From an uncultured Tateyamaria sp. (GTDB lineage: Bacteria; Pseudomonadota; Alphaproteobacteria; Rhodobacterales; Rhodobacteraceae), in assembly GCF_947494755.1 (NCBI RefSeq), contig NZ_CANLVZ010000002.1, positions 1 to 64,000 on the forward strand: 64,000 nt of DNA. Direction: 5' to 3'. Position numbers and translations under genes: made by a program. Positions within the stretch are counted from its first letter, which is position 1. Each line of letters starts with the position of its first letter. Below, piece after piece: positions 18,822 through 28,338 of this stretch. The notes below the pieces were generated by a model. It made no database searches and had not been told where the DNA came from. It saw only the letters and a list, made by a program, of their open reading frames with translations.

Positions 18822-20267
18822 TCAGCGCGCGCAACCCAGAATGCGGTCGATATCCAGATGGGTTTCCATATGGTCGGCAAGGGCATCGAGCGTCGCGTTT
18901 ACGGCCTGGTCATAGGATTGATCACTTGCGGCCACGTCAAATTGCGCGAGCCAGGCGGTGCGAAACCCGTCATCGCGGAACATCCCGTGCAGGTAGCTGC
19001 CGTTGATGCGCCCATCGGGGCTGCGTGCCCCTTCGTTCGCCCCGCCGACCGTTGCAAAGGGACGCATACAGTCAGGGCCGTCGCTGTGCCCCTTGTGGAT
19101 CTCGTATCCCGAAAAGGTTCGCCCGCTTGCCACATGGCAGGCTGTGACCGTGGTCAGCCGTTTATCGTCCGTCATTTGGGTTTCGATGTCGAGCAGGCCA
19201 AGCCCCGGTGCCGTTCCTGCCGGTCCTTCGATCCCGCCCGGGTCCGTAACACTGTGTCCAAGCATCTGATACCCCCCGCAAATGCCCAGCACGTGCCCGC
19301 CCCGCCGGACATGGGCGCGCAGGTCTTCGTCCCAGCCTTGCTGTTTGAGAAACTCCAGATCGCCGCGCGTCGACTTGCTGCCGGGGATAATGACCACATC
19401 CGTGTCCGCTGGCAGCGGTTGGCCCGCGTGCAGCATCGTGAGCCGCACGCCGGGGTCCTGTGCCAGCGGGTCGAGATCGTCAAAGTTGGCGATCCGGGAG
19501 AGTTTGAGGCACACGATGTGCAGACCTGTCGCGCGCTTGGGTGTGGCGATGTCGAGCGCGTCCTCGGCGGGCAGTTTCCACGCATCCGCGAACCACGGCA
19601 GCACGCCGAAACCGGGCCAGCCCGTGTGCCGCGCGATCAGTGCGTACCCGTCATCGAACAGGGTCGGATCGCCCCGGAACCGGTTGATCAGGAACCCCTG
19701 GATCATGGCCGCATCCCGTTGATCGATCACGGCCTGCGTGCCGACGATCTGCGCGATCACGCCGCCGCGGTCGATGTCACCTGCCAGGATCACCGGCGTG
19801 TCACTGGCCCGCGCAAAGCCCATGTTGGCGATGTCGCCGTCGCGCAGATTAACCTCGGCCGGGCTGCCCGCCCCTTCGACAATCACCAGATCGCACTGTG
19901 ATTTCAGCCGGTTGAAGCTGTCGAGCACCGCGTCGAGCAGTTGCGGCTTGAGCGCCGCATATGCGCGCGCCTTGACCGTGGCGAGCCGCTTGCCCTGCAC
20001 CACGACCTGACTGCCCACATCGCTTTCGGGTTTGAGCAGGATGGGGTTCATATCCGTGTGAGGCTCGAGGCCGCAGGCCAGCGCCTGCAACGCTTGCGCC
20101 CGTCCGATTTCGCCACCATTGGCTGTCACGGCAGCATTGTTGGACATGTTCTGCGGCTTGAACGGGGCGACGGAGAGGCCGCGTTTGACGGCGGCGCGGC
20201 ACAGTCCGGCGACGAGCATGGATTTGCCCACATTTGAGCCTGTGCCCTGGATCATCAGGGCGGTCAT
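18822..20267 (-). CDS. cobQ: Cobyric acid synthase
   Basis: The product has 481 residues. CobQ amidates positions b, d, e and g of adenosylcobyrinic acid a,c-diamide with glutamine and ATP. The N-terminal dethiobiotin-synthetase-like domain has GTGSNVGKS (residues 8-16). The C-terminal class I glutamine amidotransferase domain has its nucleophile cysteine in [10 protein letters not shown] (about residue 328). The start at 20267 overlaps the upstream HAD gene stop as ATGA; an in-frame extension to 20333 is not supported. Confidence 0.97.
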   Translation of the reverse strand: MTALMIQGTGSNVGKSMLVAGLCRAAVKRGLSVAPFKPQNMSNNAAVTANGGEIGRAQALQALACGLEPHTDMNPILLKPESDVGSQVVVQGKRLATVKARAYAALKPQLLDAVLDSFNRLKSQCDLVIVEGAGSPAEVNLRDGDIANMGFARASDTPVILAGDIDRGGVIAQIVGTQAVIDQRDAAMIQGFLINRFRGDPTLFDDGYALIARHTGWPGFGVLPWFADAWKLPAEDALDIATPKRATGLHIVCLKLSRIANFDDLDPLAQDPGVRLTMLHAGQPLPADTDVVIIPGSKSTRGDLEFLKQQGWDEDLRAHVRRGGHVLGICGGYQMLGHSVTDPGGIEGPAGTAPGLGLLDIETQMTDDKRLTTVTACHVASGRTFSGYEIHKGHSDGPDCMRPFATVGGANEGARSPDGRINGSYLHGMFRDDGFRTAWLAQFDVAASDQSYDQAVNATLDALADHMETHLDIDRILGCAR

Positions 20268-20872
20268 GCTGTGGCCTCCAGAAAGGCGGGCAAGCCCGCG
20301 CGGGTGTCGGCGATAAAGTGAAAGGCGCGCCACCCCCGTGCGTGCGCAGCGGCTACATTTGCTGCGGTGTCATCGATCAGTGCGTGTTGATCTGGCGGCA
20401 GACTGCTCCATGCCTCGATCTGGGCGAAATAATCCGCGTCGGGTTTGGCGCAGCCCATGCGGCCGGATGAAAAGACATGTTCGACCAGCGATCCGAACCC
20501 CATCTCGGCCTCAATATAGGCGGCGCGACGCGCTTCGTTGTTCGTGCCGATGACATGGCGCAGATGGGGGGCGCGAAGGTGCTGCATAATCTGCGCATCA
20601 GGGCGCGCATCATGTTTGAACCAATAGGCCAGAAACGCATCCGCATCTATGTCGCGACCGGTCTGCGCGAACCACTCGACCAGCACGTCACGCAGATCGC
20701 GCGCGCCGCGCAACACCGCGTGGATCAGTCCGGACTCGAAAATATGCGCAGACAGATCAGCGGGCAGGATGCCCCAATCGGCATAAAGCCGGTCGGTCCA
20801 CACAAACCGCCCCTCCACGATATTGGCGTTGAGGACGCCATCGAAATCCCAGACGATCAGGGGCCGTGTCAC
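20264..20872 (-). CDS. HAD-superfamily hydrolase
   Basis: The product has 202 residues. Motif I is VWDFDGVLN at the N-terminus, with the nucleophile and acid/base aspartates two residues apart. The late motif is [17 protein letters not shown] (about residue 160). The short cap between them marks a subfamily I phosphatase-like enzyme. It starts with GTG immediately after the cobO TGA and its stop overlaps the cobQ ATG, so it is tightly embedded in a cobalamin operon. A phosphatase step exists in lower-loop assembly (alpha-ribazole phosphate), but a role there is only a guess; housekeeping phosphatase is the alternative. Confidence 0.85.
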   Translation of the reverse strand: MTRPLIVWDFDGVLNANIVEGRFVWTDRLYADWGILPADLSAHIFESGLIHAVLRGARDLRDVLVEWFAQTGRDIDADAFLAYWFKHDARPDAQIMQHLRAPHLRHVIGTNNEARRAAYIEAEMGFGSLVEHVFSSGRMGCAKPDADYFAQIEAWSSLPPDQHALIDDTAANVAAAHARGWRAFHFIADTRAGLPAFLEATA

Positions 20873-21481
20873 TCAGAACTCCACACCCTTTTGCGCCTTC
20901 ACCCCTTCCTTGAACGGGTGCTTGACCAGCGCCATCTCGGTCACCAGATCCGCTGCCTCGATCAGCTCGGGCTTGGCGTTGCGCCCGGTCAGCACCACGT
21001 GGGTCATCGCAGGTTTTTTTGTCAGCAGGAAATCGACCACCTCGTCGATGTCGAGGTAGTCGTAGCGCAGCGCGATGTTGATCTCGTCCAGCAGCACGAA
21101 CTGGATTTCGGGGTCGAGGATTTGTTCCTGTGCGATTTTCCAACCGTTTTGAGCAGCGGCAATATCGCGTTCGCGGTCTTGCGTTTCCCATGTGAACCCT
21201 TCGCCGGAGACGAAAAACCGGCACTCATCCGCGAAACGGTCGCGCAAAAACGTCTTTTCGCCCGTATCCCAATTGCCCTTGATGAACTGGACAACGGCGC
21301 AGGGGATCCCGTGCGAAATGCAGCGCATGATCATCCCGAACCCGGACGAGGACTTTCCTTTGCCGGGGCCGGTATGAACCATGATCAGACCTTTTTCCTC
21401 GGTCTTGGTTTCCATCATCTTGTCGCGCGCGGCCTTGATCTTTTTCATCTTGGCGGTGTGGCGGTCGTTGACGTCGTCCAT
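20873..21481 (-). CDS. cobO: Cob(I)yrinic acid a,c-diamide adenosyltransferase
   Basis: The product has 202 residues. CobO transfers the adenosyl group of ATP to Co(I) corrinoid. The P-loop GPGKGKSS is at residues 38-45, and the conserved DETRYD-like region appears as LLDEINIALRYDYLD. The ATG at 21481 is preceded by AAGGGA; an open frame to 21517 would add twelve residues. It leads the minus-strand operon cobO-HAD-cobQ-tautomerase and is divergent from the riboswitch-controlled cob operon. Confidence 0.96.
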   Translation of the reverse strand: MDDVNDRHTAKMKKIKAARDKMMETKTEEKGLIMVHTGPGKGKSSSGFGMIMRCISHGIPCAVVQFIKGNWDTGEKTFLRDRFADECRFFVSGEGFTWETQDRERDIAAAQNGWKIAQEQILDPEIQFVLLDEINIALRYDYLDIDEVVDFLLTKKPAMTHVVLTGRNAKPELIEAADLVTEMALVKHPFKEGVKAQKGVEF

Positions 21482-21555
21482 GGGGATCCCTTTCGCGGCT
21501 TTGCCCGTTCGTGCCACTAAATCGCGTGAACCGCCAGAGCCGTTGATGTGTGCCC

Positions 21556-21584
21556 TTGACTCGGTTCGACCCCGCGCGCACTAG
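21556..21584 (+). promoter_or_regulatory. Candidate promoter of the cob operon
   Basis: TTGACT (21556-21561) and CACTAG (21579-21584) are spaced by 17 bases. They would start transcription near 21591, exactly where the riboswitch begins. The -10 element is a weak match, so this is a prediction from spacing and position. Confidence 0.4.
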
Positions 21585-21590
21585 GGATGT

Positions 21591-21779
21591 GCTGGTGCCC
21601 CGGGTGAATGCGCGGGGTGAAAAGGGAATGCGATAGGTCCGGGCAACCTGATCGAAACGCAGCCGCCCCCGCGACCGTGACCGGAGAAGGGTGCCCCCGC
21701 ACCACTGGCCAACAGGCCGGGAAGGTGGGGCAGCCGACGGGCAAACGCCTGATATCCGCAAGCCGGGAGACCTGCCAGC
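21591..21779 (+). promoter_or_regulatory. Cobalamin riboswitch
   Basis: The B12 box AGCCGGGAGACCTGCC lies at 21761-21776. Other class features are GGTGCCC at 21594-21600, the GGTGAAAAGGGAATGCG block at 21616-21632, GCAGCCGCCCCCGCGAC at about 21659, and GGGAAGGTGGGGC at about 21719. GCTGG at 21591-21595 pairs with CCAGC at 21775-21779 to close P1. Adenosylcobalamin binding should lower expression of the DUF1636-cobW-cobN operon. About 100 bases of expression platform separate it from the first ATG; I could not settle whether it acts on transcription or translation. Confidence 0.95.
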
Positions 21780-21881
21780 GCGAAGGACGTGACGAAACCG
21801 GACGGGGTGTTCCGGGTGTCGGGACAGTTGGCCCTGTGGCCGCCCGCCATCCCTTTCCCCGCCCCAGATTTGGGATTGAGA

Positions 21882-22256
21882 ATGAGCGATTTGCCCCCTG
21901 TTGAGCTGCTGGTTTGCGTCAAGTGCCGCCGTGAATTGGAGATGCCCGAAGGCGGCACTCGCCCCGGTGAAGTTCTACACGCCGAACTCGCATCGCGCGC
22001 CATGCCCGAAGGTGTCACATTGAAGGCGGTCGAGTGTCTGTCGAACTGCTCTTCCGGCTGCTCGGTCGCGGTCCGCGGTGGGTCCAGTCGCTGGACCTAC
22101 GTCTACGGCAACCTGATGGAGGACCGCGACGCCGACATGGTTGTCGAGGGCATCACCAAATACGCCGCCACCGCCGACGGCATCGTGCCATGGCGCGAAC
22201 GCCCCGAACATTTCCGCAAAAATTGCATCGCCCGCATCCCCCCGCAAGAGGTCTAA
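21882..22256 (+). CDS. DUF1636 cysteine-rich metal-binding-like protein
   Basis: The product has 124 residues and is the first gene after the cobalamin riboswitch. It carries Cys12-x2-Cys15 (LLVCVKCR) and a second cluster, ECLSNCSSGCSVAV, giving a C-x3-C-x3-C spacing near residue 55. This resembles thioredoxin-like 2Fe-2S ferredoxins. The DUF1636 family is commonly found with cobalamin genes but has no assigned function. Placement just before cobW suggests a role in cobalt handling or redox chemistry of corrinoids (inference). The start at 21882 is chosen because the region upstream belongs to the riboswitch leader. Confidence 0.85.
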   Translation: MSDLPPVELLVCVKCRRELEMPEGGTRPGEVLHAELASRAMPEGVTLKAVECLSNCSSGCSVAVRGGSSRWTYVYGNLMEDRDADMVVEGITKYAATADGIVPWRERPEHFRKNCIARIPPQEV

Positions 22257-22260
22257 GCTC

Positions 22261-23316
22261 ATGGCAAATCTAAACAAAATCCCCGTCACCGTAATCACCG
22301 GCTTTCTCGGGTCTGGCAAGACGACCCTTGTGCGCCACCTGATGCAGAACCCCCAGGGCAAGCGTCTGGCGGTGATCGTGAACGAATTCGGTGACGTGGG
22401 TGTGGACGGCGAGATCCTGAAATCCTGCGCCATTCCCGACTGCCCCGCCGAGAACATCATGGAACTGGCCAATGGCTGTATCTGCTGCACCGTGGCAGAT
22501 GATTTCATACCCACGATCGAGGCGCTGATGGCCCTTGATCCGCAGCCCGAGCACATCCTGATCGAAACGTCTGGCTTGGCCCTGCCCAAGCCCCTTCTCA
22601 AGGCGTTTGACTGGCCCGATATCCGCTCGCGCATCACCGTAGACGGCGTGATCGCGCTGGCCGATGCCGAAGCGGTCGCCGCAGGTCGCTTTGCCCCGGA
22701 TGTGGCGGCGGTCGATGCCCAACGCGCCGCCGATGACAGTCTGGACCACGAAACGCCGCTGTCCGAAGTGTTCGAGGATCAGATCGCTTGCGCTGACATC
22801 ATCCTGCTGACCAAACCCGATCTCGCTGGCCCCGAAGGTGTGGCCAAAGCCAAAGAGATCATCGCCGCCGAAACTCCTCGCCCCCTGCCCGTTGTCGAGG
22901 TGGCCGAAGGTGTTGTGGACCCGCGGGTTTTGCTCGGGCTTGAGGCGGCGGCCGAGGATGACATGGATGCGCGCCCCTCCCATCACGACGGCCATGAAGA
23001 TCACGAACACGACGACTTTGAGTCCGTGATCATCGACATCCCCGAAGTCACCGACCCCGCCGACCTCGTCGCACGGATCGAGGCGATGGCCAAGGCGCAG
23101 AACATCCTGCGCGTCAAAGGGTATGCGGCGGTGACGGGCAAACCCATGCGCCTGCTCGTTCAGGCCGTGGGCGCGCGGGTGCGGCACCAATATGACCGCC
23201 CGTGGGGTCCGAACGAAACCCGTCAGGGCCGTTTGGTCGTGATTGCCGAACATGACGACGTGAACGGCACAGCCATTCGCAACGCGCTCGTTCAACCTCT
23301 GGCAGCCGCCGAGTAA
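22261..23316 (+). CDS. cobW: CobW metallochaperone GTPase
   Basis: The product has 351 residues. CobW is a COG0523 G3E GTPase proposed to deliver cobalt (or zinc) for cobalamin synthesis. The P-loop GFLGSGKT is at residues 14-21. The metal-binding CxCC appears in NGCICCTV at about residues 72-75. A His/Asp-rich linker (HHDGHEDHEHDD, near residue 242) precedes the C-terminal CobW domain. It begins four bases after the DUF1636 stop and is followed 12 bases later by cobN. Confidence 0.96.
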   Translation: MANLNKIPVTVITGFLGSGKTTLVRHLMQNPQGKRLAVIVNEFGDVGVDGEILKSCAIPDCPAENIMELANGCICCTVADDFIPTIEALMALDPQPEHILIETSGLALPKPLLKAFDWPDIRSRITVDGVIALADAEAVAAGRFAPDVAAVDAQRAADDSLDHETPLSEVFEDQIACADIILLTKPDLAGPEGVAKAKEIIAAETPRPLPVVEVAEGVVDPRVLLGLEAAAEDDMDARPSHHDGHEDHEHDDFESVIIDIPEVTDPADLVARIEAMAKAQNILRVKGYAAVTGKPMRLLVQAVGARVRHQYDRPWGPNETRQGRLVVIAEHDDVNGTAIRNALVQPLAAAE

Positions 23317-23328
23317 TCAGGACCCGCC

Positions 23329-26300
23329 ATGCACGTCGTCTTCCGCGAAAGCCATGGGCTCGAAGAGACCGAGACGCCGACCGATCTGGGGCAGACGCCC
23401 GCGGATCTGGTGGTGCTGTCCTTCTCCGACAGTGATCTGGGCGCGTTCGGGGCGGCGTGGCATCGGGGCGGCGGCAAGGAGGGCAAATTACCCACGCTGC
23501 GGCTGGCAAACCTTGTGGGGCTCAAGCACCCGCTGTCGGTCGATACATACGTGGAACAAACGCTGGCGGGGGCCAAGGGCATCCTGATCCGGCTGATCGG
23601 CGGCGTGCCTTACTGGACTTACGGGCTGCAACAGGTGTTGAGCCTCGCGCAGACCAAGGGGATCGCGCTCGCCGTCCTGCCTGCCGATGGGCGCGTCGAT
23701 ACCCGACTGGACGAGATGTCGACCTTGCCCGTCTCGACCCTGCGCCGTCTGGCGCATCTGTGTGACACCGGCGGCACCGTCGCCGCGCAAGCGGCACTGG
23801 CGCAGATGGCGCTGGCCTCGGGGCTGTATGCTGGGCCGGTACGGGGGGCAAAGGCTCTGCCGATGGTCGGCGCGTGGACCCTGGAGCATGGGGTAAGTTG
23901 CCCGCTGGTCTTGCCCGAAAGCGACGCGCCGCTGGTCATCGTAACCTTTTATCGCGCCTATCTTGCCGCTGCCGATCTGTCCCCGATTGAGGCCCTGTTT
24001 GATGCCCTGCGCGCCGAAGGCTTTCAGGTCCTTGGCCTTTTCGCCCCCTCGCTCAAGGCCCCGGATGCCGCCGGATGGATGGCCCGCCAGATCGCGCATC
24101 TGCGCCCTGCGGCTATCGTGAACGCCACGGCGTTTTCAGGAAAAGGCAGCACCGGGACATCACCGCTCGACTCAGGCGATGTGCCCGTGTTCCAGGTCGC
24201 CCTTGCCACGTCGACCCGCGACATGTGGGCCGAGGCGGAACGCGGGCTGTCCCCCACCGATCTGGCCATGCACGTGGTTCTGCCCGAAGTGGACGGGCGG
24301 CTGTTCGGCGGCGTCACCTCGTTCAAGACCCCCCAGACCCGCGACCCGGACCTGCAATTTTCGCGCTATGCGCACAGCGCCGATATCGAGCGCACCAATG
24401 CCGTGGCCGACCGGGTGCGGGCCTGGGTCGATCTGGCTGCGACCCCTGCACCTGAGCGCAAACTGGCCCTCGTCCTCAGCACCTATCCGGGCAAGGACTG
24501 GAATATGGCCCATGCGGTCGGGCTCGACGCGCTGGCCTCAGGCGAGGCGATCCTGAGCGATTTGACGGCGGCGGACCACACGGTCGCGCCTGCCGACACG
24601 CCGCTTGAAACGGCGCTGGCCACCGAAACGATTACGTGGTCGCTTGACGACTATCTCGCTGCCCTAAGAACCCTGCCCCAATCCTTGCAGGACGACCTAT
24701 TCAAAAGCTGGGACGCGCCCGACGGTCCGTTTCACTTCGCAGCAACCCGCCGAGGCAATGCACTGATCGCGCTGCAACCCGAGCGGGGGCATTTCGCGGC
24801 GCGCGATGACGACTATCACGACCTGTCACGCACACCCTGCCACGCCTACGTCGCCTTCTACCTCTGGCTCCAAACCCAGACACAGGCCCTGATCCATATC
24901 GGCGCGCATGGCACGCTCGAATGGCTGCCCGGGAAGTCGGTGGCCTTGTCGCAAGGCTGCTGGCCCGCGGCGCTGACGGGCGCGCTGCCGGTGATCTATC
25001 CTTTCATCGTGAATGATCCGGGCGAAGCGGCGCAGGCAAAACGGCGTATCGGGGCCGTAACGCTCGGGCACCTGCCGCCCCCAAATAAAGCCTCCGAGAC
25101 GCCCGACCGATTGGTGCGACTGGAAACGCTGCTGGACGAATTTTCAAACGCGGACGGGCTTGATCCGCGCCGCCGGGATCGGTTGCAGGATGATATCCGG
25201 GCCGAGGCGCAGGCCCTTGGGGTCGAGGAAGATCTAGGGCTCGAGCGCGCCACTTGCAGCGCCGAGGCAATCACCCGCATCGACCGTTTTGTCTGTGATA
25301 TCAAGGAAAGCCAGTTCGGGGACGGGTTGCACATCTGGGGCCGTGCGCCCGCGGTTAAGGCCCCTCACGATACGAGTGCGTCTGTTACGTCAGAGCAGAA
25401 CAGCCTGATTGCCGCACTGAATGGGCGGCGGATCGAGGCCGGCCCCTCCGGCTCACCCTATCGCGGGCGGCGCGATGTGCTGCCCACCGGGCGCAATCTG
25501 TTCACCACCGACCCCCGGTCTGTCCCGACCCGTGCCGCCTATGCCCAAGGGGTCAAACTGGGCGAAGAACTGGTGCGCCGTCACCTCCAAGATCACGGTA
25601 ACTGGCCGCGCGGGTTGATCGTCGATCTGTGGGGCTCGGCAACGATGCGCACAGCGGGCGAGGAATTCGCGATGGCGCTGCACCTGCTTGGCGTGCGCCC
25701 GGTCTGGGACAAAGGATCAGAGCGCGTGTCGGGCATCGAAGTCCTGCCGATCACCGATCTCGACCGGCCCCGGATCGACGTGACTCTGCGCGTTTCGGGC
25801 CTGTTCCGCGATGTTTTTCCGACGCTTTCGGCGCTATTTTCCCAAGCTGTGCGCGCCCTTGCTGCGCGGGACGAAGCGCCCGACTGGAACCCCTATGCCG
25901 GTCACACAGCGAGTGCACGCGTCTACGGGCCGGCACCAGGCAGCTTTGGGCTTGGCATGGGCGCGGACCTTGAAACATACACCGATGAAAGCCGCGCCGC
26001 CGCCGGGCGCGCATGGCTGAGCGCAAGCGCCTATGCACTGGACGGTGTCAGTGCCACGAAAGATGAGGAAGGTATACGCACTCGTCTGGAACGCGCGGAC
26101 AGCTTTGTGCACCTTCAGGACCTGCCCGAAACAGACGTGCTGCTGGCCTCGGACTATGCCGCGCACGAGGCTGGATTTGCCGCTGCCCAGGCCCTCACCG
26201 GGGGCAGCGCGGCCCTCTATCACATGGATGCGACCCAGCCAGACCGCCCCCGCGCGCGCTCCCTGCCCGAAGAAATCGCGCGCGTCGTTCAGGCACGCGC

Positions 26301-26598
26301 AACGCAGCCCGCATGGCTTGCGGGCATGATGCGCCACGGGTTCCGGGGCGGGGCCGAGATTGCCGCAACGCTTGATCACATGGCGGCTTTTGCGCATCTC
26401 GCAGGCGTGGTGCAGCCGCATCTGTTCGACCTCTATCATGACGTGACCCTGGGTGATCCGCAGGTCACGGCGTTCCTGGCGGACGCCAATCCCGGTGCGC
26501 TCCAGTCGATGCAGGACCAGTTTGCCGCTTTGGATGCGGCGGGCCTGTGGCAAACCCGGCGCAACTCCATCCGCGCCAGCCTTGAGGCCGCGCAATGA
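23329..26598 (+). CDS. cobN: Cobaltochelatase subunit CobN
   Basis: The product has 1089 residues. CobN is the large chelatase subunit that, with the CobS/CobT AAA+ complex, inserts cobalt into hydrogenobyrinic acid a,c-diamide. Conserved chelatase segments include SRDMWAEAERGLSPTDLAMH, HIGAHGTLEWLPGKSVALS (near residue 530) and the C-terminal LFDLYHDVTLGD. It is shorter than the roughly 1275-residue Pseudomonas denitrificans protein. cobS and cobT are not in this window and must be elsewhere. Its stop overlaps the cobG start as ATGA. Confidence 0.96.
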   Translation: MHVVFRESHGLEETETPTDLGQTPADLVVLSFSDSDLGAFGAAWHRGGGKEGKLPTLRLANLVGLKHPLSVDTYVEQTLAGAKGILIRLIGGVPYWTYGLQQVLSLAQTKGIALAVLPADGRVDTRLDEMSTLPVSTLRRLAHLCDTGGTVAAQAALAQMALASGLYAGPVRGAKALPMVGAWTLEHGVSCPLVLPESDAPLVIVTFYRAYLAAADLSPIEALFDALRAEGFQVLGLFAPSLKAPDAAGWMARQIAHLRPAAIVNATAFSGKGSTGTSPLDSGDVPVFQVALATSTRDMWAEAERGLSPTDLAMHVVLPEVDGRLFGGVTSFKTPQTRDPDLQFSRYAHSADIERTNAVADRVRAWVDLAATPAPERKLALVLSTYPGKDWNMAHAVGLDALASGEAILSDLTAADHTVAPADTPLETALATETITWSLDDYLAALRTLPQSLQDDLFKSWDAPDGPFHFAATRRGNALIALQPERGHFAARDDDYHDLSRTPCHAYVAFYLWLQTQTQALIHIGAHGTLEWLPGKSVALSQGCWPAALTGALPVIYPFIVNDPGEAAQAKRRIGAVTLGHLPPPNKASETPDRLVRLETLLDEFSNADGLDPRRRDRLQDDIRAEAQALGVEEDLGLERATCSAEAITRIDRFVCDIKESQFGDGLHIWGRAPAVKAPHDTSASVTSEQNSLIAALNGRRIEAGPSGSPYRGRRDVLPTGRNLFTTDPRSVPTRAAYAQGVKLGEELVRRHLQDHGNWPRGLIVDLWGSATMRTAGEEFAMALHLLGVRPVWDKGSERVSGIEVLPITDLDRPRIDVTLRVSGLFRDVFPTLSALFSQAVRALAARDEAPDWNPYAGHTASARVYGPAPGSFGLGMGADLETYTDESRAAAGRAWLSASAYALDGVSATKDEEGIRTRLERADSFVHLQDLPETDVLLASDYAAHEAGFAAAQALTGGSAALYHMDATQPDRPRARSLPEEIARVVQARATQPAWLAGMMRHGFRGGAEIAATLDHMAAFAHLAGVVQPHLFDLYHDVTLGDPQVTAFLADANPGALQSMQDQFAALDAAGLWQTRRNSIRASLEAAQ

Positions 26599-27719
26599 CG
26601 GTCAAAGGCTGGTGCCCCGGCGCGTATAAGCCGATGATGTCTGGCGACGGGCTGATCCTGCGCGTGCGCCCTCGGATGGGGCGGCTGACGCGCGAACAGA
26701 TCCTCGGGCTGTGCGCAGTATCCGCAGACAACGGCAACGGGATCATTGATCTGACGAGCCGCGCCAATCTTCAATTGCGTGGCATCACGGACCACGCCGC
26801 AGCGCTTGACGCTTTGCTGGCGCTTGACCTGCTCGACCCCACGCCAGCAGCCGAAACCAGGCGCAATATCGTGGTCGCCCCCCTTTGGTCCGACGGCGAC
26901 TTAACGCATCGGCTGCACGACGCGATCTGCGCACGACTGCACGAGTTGCCTGCCTTGCCCGTCAAGATCGGGATCGCCATCGACACCGGAGCGCAGCCGA
27001 TCCTGCAAGACACCTCCGCCGATTTCAGGTTTGAACGCGGCGCAGAGGATACGCTGATCCTGCGCGCAGACGGGGCGTCAGGCGGGCGAGCGATTACCAA
27101 GGCCACCGCCATGGACGCTTTGATCGAACTGGCCACATGGTGCGCCAAGCACATCAACCCGCAAGCCCGTCGCGTCGCCAGAATTGTCCACAACACCCCC
27201 CTGCCCGCCGCATGGACCGAGGCACGGGCGCAAACCAACGGCGACAGCCTCGCCCCCGGTCCAACGCCCGTCGGAGCGGCATTTGGCGCGCCCTTCGGCA
27301 GCACGGACTCCCACGCCCTCGCAGCTCTCGTCACCGATAGCGGTGCCAAAGGGCTGCGGGTCACGCCCTGGCGCGTGTTCGTGCTGGAAGGTGCCGAGGC
27401 GCGCGATGCCCACGGCTTTGTCACCACCTCGGGCGACCCTTTGCTGCGCACCCATGCCTGCCCCGGCGCACCCGCCTGCGCGGCCGCCAGCGTCGGCACA
27501 CGGACCCTGGCGCGCGCATTGGCGGGCACATATACGGACCTGCACGTCTCTGGCTGCACCAAAGGCTGTGCGCATCCCAAAGCTGCCGCCATGACCCTTG
27601 TGGGCCGGGACGGTGCCTATGACCTTGTCGCGCAGGGAAATCCGTGGGATCAGCCCTGCAAACGCGGCCTGTCCGCAACCGACCTCTTGACCCTCAAGGC
27701 CACCCCAGATGCCCTATGA
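26595..27719 (+). CDS. cobG: Precorrin-3B synthase
   Basis: The product has 374 residues. CobG is the oxygen-dependent monooxygenase that makes precorrin-3B; its presence marks the aerobic pathway. It has the sulfite/nitrite reductase ferredoxin-like half-domains and the Fe-S cysteines in HACPGAPACAAAS and GCTKGCAHP (about residues 295-325). The N-terminal GWCPGAYKPMMSGDGLILRV is typical. It overlaps cobN upstream and cobH downstream. Confidence 0.94.
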   Translation: MTVKGWCPGAYKPMMSGDGLILRVRPRMGRLTREQILGLCAVSADNGNGIIDLTSRANLQLRGITDHAAALDALLALDLLDPTPAAETRRNIVVAPLWSDGDLTHRLHDAICARLHELPALPVKIGIAIDTGAQPILQDTSADFRFERGAEDTLILRADGASGGRAITKATAMDALIELATWCAKHINPQARRVARIVHNTPLPAAWTEARAQTNGDSLAPGPTPVGAAFGAPFGSTDSHALAALVTDSGAKGLRVTPWRVFVLEGAEARDAHGFVTTSGDPLLRTHACPGAPACAAASVGTRTLARALAGTYTDLHVSGCTKGCAHPKAAAMTLVGRDGAYDLVAQGNPWDQPCKRGLSATDLLTLKATPDAL

Positions 27720-28338
27720 ATATCAAACCGATGGCGCGGCCATTTACCTGAAATCCTTTGCCACGATCCGGGCCGAGGCGGATCTGGCCCGCTTTGATGC
27801 GAACGAGGAGCAGGTGGCCGTGCGCATGATTCACGCCGCAGGCATGGTCGGGCTAGAGCAGCATTGCCGTTTTTCCCCCGGTTTCGTTCCCTCCGCCCGC
27901 ACCGCGTTGGAACGGGGCGCGCCGATCCTGTGCGATGCGCGCATGGTCTCTGAAGGGATCACGCGTGCCCGGATGCCTGCAGACAACGCGGTGATCTGCA
28001 CTTTGCATGATGAAGGGGTGCGCGAATTGGCCGCCAAGATGGGCAACACGCGCTCGGCGGCCGCGCTCGAACTGTGGCGGCCACATCTTGCAGGGGCTGT
28101 GGTGGCCATCGGAAACGCGCCCACGGCCCTGTTCCATTTGCTCAACATGCTCGAAGACCCCGACTGCCCCCGCCCCGCCGCCATCATCGGCTGCCCCGTG
28201 GGCTTTGTCGGCGCGGTGGAGTCCAAGGACGCCCTATGGGCCGACCAGCCTGTGCCATGTTGCATCGTGCAGGGCCGTTTGGGGGGCAGCGCCATCACCG
28301 TCGCCGCCGTCAACGCCATCGCGAGCCGCAAGGAATGA
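27709..28338 (+). CDS. cobH: Precorrin-8X methylmutase
   Basis: The product has 209 residues. CobH moves the C-11 methyl group to C-12, giving hydrogenobyrinic acid. The catalytic histidine lies in VRMIHAAGMVGL near residue 43. Conserved ALCDARMV-like (ILCDARMVSEGI) and GNAPTALFHLL segments follow. It overlaps the end of cobG by eleven bases and its stop overlaps the cobI start as ATGA. Confidence 0.96.
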   Translation: MPYEYQTDGAAIYLKSFATIRAEADLARFDANEEQVAVRMIHAAGMVGLEQHCRFSPGFVPSARTALERGAPILCDARMVSEGITRARMPADNAVICTLHDEGVRELAAKMGNTRSAAALELWRPHLAGAVVAIGNAPTALFHLLNMLEDPDCPRPAAIIGCPVGFVGAVESKDALWADQPVPCCIVQGRLGGSAITVAAVNAIASRKE

